This document shows positions 54,721-64,000 of a stretch of DNA of 64,000 nucleotides, piece after piece; position 1 is the stretch's first letter, and the number at the start of each line of letters is the position of its first letter. Below the pieces are notes generated by a model. That model searched no databases. It saw only the letters and a program-made list of their open reading frames with translations, and had not been told where the DNA came from. A program made the position numbers and the translations under genes. This stretch comes from Henricia sp. BOLD:AAB3569 (lineage: Eukaryota; Echinodermata; Asteroidea; Spinulosida; Echinasteridae). Where the stretch lies: assembly GCA_037783545.1 (NCBI GenBank), contig JBBELK010000972.1, forward strand, positions 248,001 to 312,000, read 5' to 3'.

Positions 54721-56015
54721 CAGTGATATAGGTTTTTTTTACCCGATGTTTGTTTTCCAGCATCTTGGAGCGCTACTCGATGTGATTCTCTCTGTGCACT
54801 CTCCAACATGTCTACAGTGCGGTGGCCCGAATGATGCGATACTTGGGCATAATCTTTAACAAAACAGTATAAAGTGGTAATAATCGTATTGAACAATTAA
54901 TAGTTATACATCTGAATGAAAATAACAGCTGATATATAGCAAAACCGTCTATAATAAGACAACGTATGGTGCGGAAAAAGCCTTAAAAAGGGAAAAAAAT
55001 TGTGAAATTCACAAAATTAATCACAAATGTATTCGTTTTGGGGTTTTGTTCTTGCATGTAACAGCTGAAAAACGACACTACATGTACAATGTACATCTCA
55101 TTTCAGCCCCGATGTACGTAACATCAAATCAAACAACGTGACATCAGGACTATATTTTATCTGTTTTATTCTGGGATGCTGCAGTCACCTACGCCCACTT
55201 TAAGTAGGCCCACCCAAAACTTTATACACGTAATAAACACAAAAATCTCGCTCTGGAAAAGCTCGATCACGATTTATCAAACTATAGTTGAAACAACATT
55301 AGTGAATTTCTAAAAGAAAAAGTTGGCCCAAAAATACGGTCCAAAGACAGACCGGTTAAATCCGACCAACACGGCCGGTAGATAATGCCCGCCCGACCAA
55401 CATATCGGTCAAAACAACCAATCACAACGGCTAAAATGCCCAATCCGCATTGGTTAATCGATACGAACCAGCCACCTCAACCAATACGACCGGCCACCCC
55501 AACCAACACAACTGGCTACCCTAACCACCACACCAGCCGGACCCACATCCACGAACCACACCGTCCGAACCCAACCAATCTGCCCCTATACCCTGAGATA
55601 GGCGAAAAAACAGAGATAAAACCTACAAATTGATAATGCGGGAAAAAAATACTCTGTAAAATTCCTATCTGACCCCCTCAGGCGATCGAATAGCCAGAAT
55701 CGTACTGGTTGACTCCAGGGTAGTATTTCTCGAGGAAAATAAGAATGAACGAAATATAACGTTATCTGTTAAAGTACTATTATTAAGTTGTTCATTTATG
55801 ACCATACAGAGGCTGTAAAAAAGACTACACGGCCTGTGTTGTGCGGTGTCTTATCTGCAAAGTGACCAAATTCCCCCTCAATATTGAAAGAAAATGCATG
55901 CGATGAACCACATACTACTTCAGTATTAAGATGACACTTTTGCAAACGCACCCTAATTCAATTTATATGCGTCATACGCACACTAATTTGACAACTCTTT
56001 AAATATTGTGCTCAG
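54721..56015. other. Unassigned sequence
   Basis: AT-rich. About 55340-55620 has loosely repeated ACCAAC/CCAATC and CGGCC words; the 82-codon open stretch there (55385) is compositionally biased and not supported as a gene. Nothing else seen. Confidence 0.4.
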
Positions 56016-56193
56016 TATACTCGGGGAATCTTTGGCTACTGAACTTGCCGAATGTCATGCTAATACCGAAAAGTTACGGAATAAAATTAATACACATCTT
56101 GTGTTAAACCATATTCCCCGGGCAATCGGGGTTAAAAGAACAAAAGTATGCGGACATGGAATTAAGACCTTTTTAGATAAAAGATGGAAGTGA
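56016..56193 (+). CDS. Possible coding exon, unknown
   Basis: After acceptor-like GTGCTCAG the frame reads ESLATELAECHANTEKLRNK and KRTKVCGHGIKTFLDKRWK to a TGA. Amino-acid composition is protein-like (helical, basic end) and AT-rich codons are not dominated by repeats. No family recognised and no upstream partner exon found. Confidence 0.3.
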
Positions 56194-56310
56194 TATGAAA
56201 CCGTACAAGAGTGTAACCATCTTTCTTGAAAACACACCTACCAACAGGTGCTCTCACACTTCAATGAGATAGCAATTCTCTTTCTATATTCATGCTAAGA
56301 GAATTTATAA

Positions 56311-59300
56311 TAGTCAGGGAATATTATCCGATATTTGGCAAATCTGGGAACTAAATCCTTACCAAATTATTTCTTCACCAAATTGTTATTCAAGGTGTCT
56401 AGTAACATCTCCTAAAAAGTTGAAATTCAACTCCCCTAGGAAAACCCGTGACAGCTCTTTAAAGTTGGGGTACCAGGAACTATTAATCCGAAAATATTGA
56501 ACAATTCAAATACTATATCAACCATCTTGTGGGGGTCAAATGAGAGGTTTTTCGTGATTCTGAATCAATTGTAAACATTTATTTTGCATCAGATCGACTT
56601 ATGGATGACAAACTGTGATGCTTAGCTCTTTTTTTGATTAAACGCATATATAAACATACATATGACTGCGCATTCAATTCAAAGGTAGTAGTCCATGGGC
56701 CAGAGGGACCCACCGTGCACCTCTCCCTCGAATTGACGATACAAGTTACCCCTCAAAATGTAGGTCTTGGTGAGTTCTACACAGTGGTACATGAGTTATG
56801 TCTTTTAATTTAGTAAGTAGGTCAACAGAGGTCAAAAGGTCAATTTTAAAGGGAGTTTCGCTAAATTTGGTAATCCTCGCCATCAAACAAAAATGTACGT
56901 TTAAATTAATAAAGTATTACTATAACATGATATTATTCTGTCTCAACGTATTTTATTCGCCATATCAATACAGGTTAATTTGATTATATTGGTAGAAAGG
57001 CTTACTGCCACAACGTGGGTCAATTTAGGCGGGTCAATTTAGCACCAAAAATACCCCAACATAAAAAAAACGTACAGGCATGGAAGGGCTGGAGACAATG
57101 ACTTCTCTAATTTAACTGCTGATGTCAGATGTAGCTAATTGTATTGTTCAGTAATGTGTATAACATGATACTGTGGCAAGACTGGCTGCACCACCCACCT
57201 TATGTGCCGCTAAGGCAGGGCGGGCCACTCTGCCAGAATTGCCTCCCTCTGACAACCTGCACTTCTAGGGCTGTTTTTGAGACATGGGATTCAAAAGGTC
57301 TGGTCAGGCCCATGCATGTTTAATCAGGATAAAACCTGACAAACTTCAGCATGAAGCCATCCCAGCCCAGCTCTAAGCCATCCAAGTCCAGCCCGAAGCC
57401 ATCCCGTTTTAGCCCGAAGCCATCCCGTTTTAGCCCAAAGCCATCCCGGCCCAGCTCGAAGCCATCCCGGCCCAGCTCGAAGCCATCCCGGCCCAGCTCG
57501 AAGCCATCCCGGCCCAGCTCAAAGCCATCCCAGCCAAGCTCAATGCCCTGCCAGCTATGCCCAAACCCCAAAACCCCAGCATATAAAGACATGCCCAGCC
57601 CGAAGCCATGCCAGGCAAGCCTGAAGCCATCAAAGCCTAGCCCAAAGCCATCCCGTTTTAGCCCGAAGCCATACTAGCCGAGCTCGAAACCATCCCGGCC
57701 CAGCCCGAAACCATCCCGCCCAGGCCGAAGTCATCCTGGCCCAACCCGAAGCCATCTTGGCTCAGCCCGAAGCCATCCCAGCCAAGCCCAATACCTCCCA
57801 GCTACGCCCAAACCCCAAAACCCCAGCCCGACGCCATCCCAGCCCAGCTATAAGCCATCCCAACCCAGCCCGAAGCTATCCCTGTCTAGCTAAAAACCAT
57901 ACCAGCCCAGCCCGAAGCCATCCCGGCCCAGTCTAAAGCCATCCCGGCCCGGCCAACCTTTAATAAGCCAGCCTGAAGCCATCCCAGCCCAGTCTGAAGC
58001 CATCCCGGCCCAACCTGAAGCCATCCTGGCCCAGCCCGAAGACATCTCAGTCACGCCCAATGCTCTCCCAGCTCGGCCCAACCCCAAAACCCGAAGCCAT
58101 CCTGGCCCAGTCTGAAGCCATCCCGGCCCAACGTGAAGCCATTCTAGCCCAGCCCGAAGCCTTCCCGGCCCAGCTCTAAGCCATCCCAGCCCAGCTAGCT
58201 CTAAGCCATCCATGTTTAGCCCGAAACTATGCCAGCCCAGCCCGAAGCCATCCCGGCCCAGTCTGAAGCCATCCCGGCCCAGTCTGAAGCCATCTCAGCC
58301 AAGCCCAATGCCCTCTCAGCTCAGCCAAAACCCCCAAAACCCCAGTCTGAAGCCATCAGGCCCAACCTGAAGCCATCTCAGCCAAGCCCAATGCCCTTCC
58401 AGCTCAGCCAAAACCCCCAAAACCCCAGCCCGAAGCCATCCCGGCCCAGTCTGAAGCCATACCGGCCCAACCTGAAGCCATTCCAGCCAAGCCCGAAGCC
58501 ATCTCAGCCAAGCCTAATGCCTTCCCAGCTAAGCCCAAACCCCAAAACCCCAGCTCGAAGCCATCCCGGCCAAGTCTGAAGCCATCTCGGCCCAGTCTGA
58601 AGCCATTCCAGCCAAGCCCGAAGCCATCTCAGCCAAGTATAATGCCCTCCCAGCTCAGCCCAAACCCCAAAACCCCAGCCATATGCCATCCCAGCCCAGC
58701 CCGAAGCCATTCCGGCCCAGCCCAAATTAATCCCAGCCCAAACCGAAGATACCCCGAGCCCAGCCCGAAGCCATCCCGGCCCAGTCTGAAGCCATCTCAG
58801 CCAAGCCCAATGCCCTCTCAGCTCAGCCAAAAACCCCAAAACCCCAGTCTGAAGCCATCAGGCCCAACCTGAAGCCATCTCAGCCAAGCCCAATGCCCTT
58901 CCAGCTCAGCCAAAACCCCCAAAACCCCAGCCCGAAGCCATCCCGGCCCAGTCTGAAGCCATACCGGCCCAACCTGAAGCCATTCCAGCCAAGCCCGAAG
59001 CCATCTCAGCCAAGCCTAATGCCTTCCCAGCTAAGCCCAAACCCCAAAACCCCAGCTCGAAGCCATCCCGGCCAAGTCTGAAGCCATCTCGGCCCAGTCT
59101 GAAGCCATTCCAGCCAAGCCCGAAGCCATCTCAGCCAAGTATAATGCCCTCCCAGCTCAGCCCAAACCCCAAAACCCCAGCCATATGCCATCCCAGCCCA
59201 GCCCGAAGCCATTCCGGCCCAGCCCAAATTAATCCCAGCCCAAACCGAAGATACCCCGAGCCCAGCCCGAAGCCATTCCGGCCCAGCCTAAAGCCACCCG

Positions 59301-60815
59301 TACCCCAGGCCCAGCCCGAAGCCACTGCACCCTGACCCAACCTAAAGACTTCCCATTGCAGCCCGGAACCCTTCCAACCTTGTCCAAAGCCTTAATTCTC
59401 AGCTCTGCCCGAAGCCCATCCCAGTTAAGTTCAGCCCAGAGCCATCCTGGCCCAGCCCGAAGTCATCCCACAGCCTCAGGCTGGACTAGGGTGGCCTTCA
59501 GACTGGGCCTGAGGGCTTTTGGCTGAGCCGGGGTAGCTTTGGACTGGGCCGGGGTTGCTTCGTGCTGGGCTGGGGTGGCTTCAGGCTGGGCTCTGGGGCT
59601 TTAGGCTGGGCTTTTGGACTTCATGTTTTTGCTGTGAGCTAGGGCATTGGGCTGGGGCTGAATGACTTCGGGCTGGGCCGGGATGGCATCGGGCTGGGCC
59701 GGGATGGCTTCGGGCTGGGGTTTTTAGGTTTGGGCATAGCTGGGAGGGCATTGAGCTTGGCTTGGATGGCTTCGGGCTGAACCGAGATTGTTAGGTTTTT
59801 TTATCCTGATTAAACCTGCATGGGCCTGACCAGACTTTTTGAACCCCATGTCTCAAAAACAGCCCTAGAAGTGCAGGTTGTCAGGGAGGCAATTCTGGCA
59901 GAGTGGCCCACCCTGCCTTAGCGGCTCATATGGTGACTGGTGCAGCCAGTCTTGCCACAGTATCATGTTATACACATTAATGAATAATAAAATTAGCTAT
60001 ATCTGACATCATCAGTTATATTAGAGAAGTCATTGTCTCCACCCCTTACATGCCTGTAAGGTTTTTTTATGTTGGGGTAATTTGGTGTTATATTGACCCA
60101 CATATTTCCCACGGTGTGGCAGAAAGCCTTTCTACCAATATAATCAAATTAACCTGTATTTATATGGCGAATAAAATACGTTGAGACAGAATAATATCAT
60201 GTTATAGTAAAACTTTATTAATTTACACGTACAGTCTGTTTTGTTTGATGGCGAGGATTACCGAATTTAGCAAAACTCCCTTTAAAATTGACCTTTTGAC
60301 CTCTGTTGACCTACTTACTGAATTAAAAGACATAACTCATGTACCATTGTGTAGAACTCACCAAGACCTACAATTTGAGGGGTAACTTGTATCGTCAATT
60401 CGAGGGGGAGGGGGGGGGGGGGGGGTCTCTGGCCCATGGCCTACTACCTTCGAATTGAATGCGCAGTCATATGTATGTTTATATATATATACGTTTAATC
60501 AAAAAAAGATCTAAGCATCACAGTTTGTCATTCAAAAGTCGATCTGATGCAAAATAAATGTTTACAATTGATCCAGAATCACGAAAAACCTCTCATTTGA
60601 CCCCCACAAGATGGTTGATATAGTATTTGAATTGTTTAATATTTTCGGATTAATAGTTCCTGGTACCCCAACTTTAAAGAGCTGTCACGGGTTTTCCTAG
60701 GGTAGTTGAATTTCAACTTTTTAGGAGATGTTACTAGACACCTTGAATAACAATTTGGTGAAGAAATAATTTGGTAAGGATTTAGTTCCCAGATTTCGGA
60801 AATATTCCCTGACTA
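56311..60815. mobile_element. Second palindromic element with minisatellite core
   Basis: The ends are TAGTCAGGGAATAT and its complement ATTCCCTGACTA. TAA flanks both sides (56308-56310 and 60816-60818), a Harbinger-like 3-bp duplication. Arms 56311-57337 and 59791-60815 are inverted copies of about 1.0 kb with moderate divergence. The core 57343-59790 is a minisatellite. No transposase or other gene is visible in the arms. The right arm has a G run at about 60405-60426. Confidence 0.85.
57343..59790. repeat. 20/21-bp minisatellite with ~502-bp higher-order repeat
   Basis: The basic unit is like CCCGAAGCCATCCCGGCCCAG. From 57343 to about 59470 it reads in one orientation; from about 59480 to 59790 it is inverted (GGCTTCGGGCTGGGCCGGGAT). 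A ~502-base block starting about 58280 is repeated almost exactly from about 58782. Frames through it (Lys-Pro-Ser repeats) are artefacts of the repeat. Confidence 0.92.
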
Positions 60816-60818
60816 TAA

Positions 60819-62390
60819 CTTTGGACTGATATATAGTGATGTTGCATCCAGTTGGGTTAAGGATGGGAATGTTCCCTGCACCTGCTATAGACAGCGTGTG
60901 ACTCAGCTATGTGCATGTGGTGTGAAGTGAATGAAGCGTCTAAAATGCCCGTTTATATTGTAGCGTTACGCAAGAGTGATTATGAAAAGAAATTCTTAGG
61001 AATGCCCTGAATATAGAATGAGGTGGGAGAGAGCCTTCTTTGGTACAAACGATTTAAACTATATTTAATCAGAGTCGTTATTTTTTTGTTTAATATGCCG
61101 ATTTGATGGAAAAACCCTACATTTCGGTGGGAAAAACTGATGATTTTGTGAGAAAACACTTATAAAATGTTCAGCCTGTCTCATATGTTTTGCACACAAG
61201 GTCTGAAGCCATGATCAACTTCCAATTAGCTTATTATTATTATTTTATTCGGCATTCTTCAGACAATAACAAGTACAAGTACATTGTGATCACAAACAAT
61301 AAGCCTGTAGCAAATGCCAGGAAATTAAGTTAACTTAATAACTCTGACCCGTAGGCCTTCCTTTCCGAAGCTATAGATGTACAACAGGTAATAAATATAT
61401 ATTTAAATAAAACATTATCAGATAACTACCGGTAAATGGCAAGTAAATTAAACTAAATGGCAAGTAAAAGAAAATTCTTTCTTAACCAAGCCCACGTGTA
61501 CTTCGAAACCAGCTCAGCAACTTAATAACAGCTTGTTCAAGTGCGGAACCATGGGACAACTTGACAAAATGTCTGAACACATTTTCCCCTCAAAATGACC
61601 AAATACCACTGCCAATCATACTGTTGTACCCAGTTTGTAATCAACACAAAACCAGTCACAGGAAACAAAAATTATAAAGCCTCAAGGCAGTTGGCATGGT
61701 TGCAGGTTCGAAAACTTCAAAGATAATTTTGATTGGTTGTATGAGGACATGCAGCTGGTAAATGACTCAGTAAATAAACACATGAGTTATGTTCCACATA
61801 AAACCTGGTGTCACAAGGTGTCTTCATTCTATACACTGGGTTTTGTTGTTGATGAAAGAACCAAATGTAGTGTAAAAAGAATATTATGTAAATTAGATAT
61901 CTAACCCCCTCTTGTGGTAAAAAGTGGATTATATGCAAATTAGGTATCTAGTGCCCTCTTGCAGTAAGGTGGAACAAGAGGTTTATGCTTGAGCGGTCAT
62001 GTGGAATGTGAGAGACTGCCTACAGTGGTGGGCAGCTACAGTCAGTCACACCCATGAATTCTTTGAGGCAGCATGTATGTGTAGCAGTGCATTGCAGTCT
62101 ATGCCTTGTGCACTTGTGTTGGTCTTGGGTGTGGCCCATCCATTTACATTGCTCCAGTTGGGCCAGTTCTGAGAACTGTAAGTTGCTTTCTTTATTTTGT
62201 ATTTTGATAAAATGAAGTATACTATAGTTAAGTCTACATGTATTTGGTGTACTTTGTAATGAAAGGACATTTTCATTTAAAAAGTAAAGTAATATGTGCT
62301 TAGTAGTTACTTGGTTTTCTTTGTATTTAAAACCCAAGGGCTTTCCCGTTGGGAAAGATAGGGTCCTGCTTGGACTTGGACTTGGAGTGT
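60819..62390. other. Unassigned sequence
   Basis: No gene supported. A (TTA)n-TTTATTCGGCATTCTTCAGAC stretch at 61233 looks like the 3' tail of a minus-strand retroposon. Two partial ~40-base repeats ending CCCTCTTG occur at 61905-61975. Confidence 0.4.
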
Positions 62391-62399
62391 TGTCTTGCG

Positions 62400-62810
62400 T
62401 GGTGACTGCTCCTGTGTGGAACCGCGGATGCAGATGTGCCGTGAGCATTTTCCTGGGTGATGAATGTTCCTGTGTGGAACCACGGACATATCTACTTTGA
62501 GCATTTACCTGTGTGGTGGCCGTTCCTGTTTGGAACCGCGGATGCCGATCTACCGTGAGCATTTACCTGTGTGGTTACTGGTTCTGTGTGGAACCACGAA
62601 CAGATCTACTTTGAGCATTTACCTGTGTGGTGGCCGTTCCTGTGTGGAACCGCGGATGCAGATCTACCGTGAACATTTACGTATGTTGACCGTTCCTGTG
62701 TGGAACTGCAGACGACACATCAACCGTGAGCATTTACCTGTTTGGTGGACCCCATTTGGACTCACGGACATAGATCAACTGTAAGCATTTTCCTGTGTGG
62801 AACCACGGAC
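62400..62810 (+). repeat. ~57-bp tandem array with alternating unit types
   Basis: About seven units of the form TCCTGTGTGGAACC(G/A)CGGA...GAGCATTTACCTGTGTGG. Units with CCGCGGATGC...TACCGTGAGC tend to alternate with units having CCACGGAC...TACTTTGAGC, giving a ~113-base dimer. Not coding. Confidence 0.88.
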
Positions 62811-63840
62811 CGAAAAGTGCTCGGCATCTTAAGAGCGCGGAGACCGCTGTTCTTCGGACAGTTAAATAATTTCGTTTTCTTCCTGGGTGGAACTTCTAAC
62901 GCAACAGTGTGGTTATTTTGCAGTAATACCTGTACCAGCGTGTTAAATATAATAGGTCTCCCCTAAACTGTAAGTATGTGTACAATAAGTTAAGACAGGA
63001 TCAGTAAAATAAAATTAATTGAATTTCAGCATAACTTAGTGATTCAGCATGGACGCTGATTGCGAGTCCTTATCTGTGACTTTTCCTTACACTGTGATGT
63101 CCATCTTGGGGTCGTTTGGACTCGAGGTGTGACACCTGGCAAAAAATGTAATATTAAATGCAAAGTTTAAGGCATATCCAAGTGTGTATAATAAGGGTGG
63201 ATTTACACTAAACATTTTTGCACGTTAACGTGCGTCATTTTGAACAAAAATTAATTTGAGGTGAACTGATGCTCTGAAAATCATAGAATGACACACACAC
63301 AAAAACAACTACAATTTGGCGCGTGTTACATTAAGCGTGAAATGCATGAAAAATATTCAGTGTGAATCCATCCTAACACATTAACACAAGCTTAACAACT
63401 CTTCTGGATAGGAATTGAACCGTAAATCTCTGCTTAACCCATCCTACCCCCACCCAAACCCCCCTCCCCCCCCCACACCCCCCCCCCCCCCCCTCCCAAT
63501 GCAGATACCTACGCCCAAGTGGGATAGCAGTGTCCTCAGAGCGACAGATGAGAAAACGACAAAACATGCAGTCTCTTAAAAGACAACTTGCGCGGCTAAC
63601 TCCAACCAATTCTGTTTCCATCAAACAATAAGGCAGTTGGAGTCGTTGGATTGATCATAAAAGATGTTCAATTTGTGCACGTGAAAGATCTTTCCTCCAT
63701 GGTGATGGACTACCTGGACAGGCACCAATAGTGACCTGCATATGGGAAAAGAAAAAGCGACAAAATATGACATGAATAACAAATTTATATAGCCTAATTA
63801 TAATTGTTTCCCCCCCCCCCCCTCTAAATTTTTCAGGTGA
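62811..63840. other. Unassigned sequence with poly-C tract
   Basis: The only marked feature is a C-rich tract at 63446-63497 and a second C run near 63811-63822. No gene supported. Confidence 0.5.
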
Positions 63841-63951
63841 AATGCACTAGTTTGGCACAATGGAGTCATTCCAGAAGATGGAATTTGGATTAAAGTAGGA
63901 AGTGACAAAGGTGGAAGCACATTCCAATTAGCATTTCAGATCAGCGCGTAG
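63841..63951 (+). pseudogene. Fragment of a repeated metazoan protein family
   Basis: The frame reads NALVWHNGVIPEDGIWIKVG and then DKGGSTFQLAFQIS to a TAG. The pattern HN-x2-IPED-x-IW-x-K-x-G-x-DKGG-x-F-x-FQ is one I know from multi-copy, probably transposon-associated invertebrate proteins, though I cannot name the family. An AG acceptor lies just upstream (63835-63836). Only about 35 residues remain. Confidence 0.45.
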
Positions 63952-64000
63952 GTTGGTAAACAATTTAATGAAATGTTCATGAAATTTGCTGATGTCTAAA

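Noticed and set aside
57320..59340. Lys-Pro-Ser and Gly-Trp repeat proteins
   Set aside because: All frames are open because the 20/21-bp minisatellite lacks stops; there is no start context or flanking unique coding sequence.

Overview
The window reads as intergenic DNA of a marine invertebrate, built almost entirely from mobile elements nested inside one another. There are no bacterial-type operons. There are GT-AG introns, AATAAA signals, tRNA-derived SINEs, a CR1/Jockey-group LINE, Ty3/gypsy LTR elements and many TGTACATG-rich stretches. An amphioxus-like deuterostome fits best, but this is inference; a mollusc or another invertebrate cannot be excluded. I find no convincing host housekeeping gene, tRNA, rRNA or CRISPR array.

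Region 1 (1-26246, probably starting left of the window) is a giant palindrome. The left arm is 1-4169, the spacer 4170-4922, and the right arm 4923-6356 plus 23819-26246. Each arm carries a copy of an unrecognised gene (gene A) with a C-x2-C-x3-H-x5-H-x-C motif. The left copy has a nonsense codon; the right copy has lost its first exon in a ~513-bp deletion. Between 6356 and 23819 the right arm is split by a Ty3/gypsy element (LTR-1, + strand, TSD CATG). LTR-1 carries an extra SGNH-hydrolase-like ORF, and its 3' LTR is itself split by a second, nearly intact gypsy element (LTR-2, - strand, TSD GTAC). LTR-2 encodes gag, protease, pol and an extra two-C2H2-finger protein with a duplicated C-terminal module. 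A 203-bp foldback MITE also sits in the right arm.

Region 2 (26.2-30.1 kb) holds an array of diverged units rich in CCAAT boxes, a candidate two-exon gene (gene B, 27508-28172) and a frameshifted coiled-coil ORF (28229-29384) that may be a LINE ORF1.

Region 3 (30.1-54.3 kb) is one LINE whose ORF2 is cut into pieces at 30145-30309, 45671-45785, 47021-about 47065 and 51404-53910. The insertions are: a short non-autonomous LTR element (LTR-3, 30310-45669); inside its left LTR a 12.2-kb element ending in CACTCTAAAAAC (element a, 30570-42775) with GGGTCA minisatellites; inside that a 4.5-kb element with the same ends (element b, 34459-38982) but with CCAAT minisatellites; a Harbinger-type MITE (45786-47017) holding a SINE; and a ~4.3-kb insert with GTTTAAA-rich ends. 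Several short exons with compatible splice phases lie in these elements.

Region 4 (54.3-64 kb) contains a second palindromic element (56311-60815, TSD TAA) with 1-kb arms around a 2.4-kb minisatellite core, a ~57-bp tandem array (62.4-62.8 kb), a poly-C tract, and at the right edge a fragment of a repeated metazoan protein family.

The genes here serve element replication (gag, protease, RT, RNase H, integrase, LINE endonuclease/RT) or have unknown roles as cargo. The strongest candidates for something undescribed are the gene A palindrome, the gypsy elements with extra ORFs, and the CACTCTAAAAAC elements.
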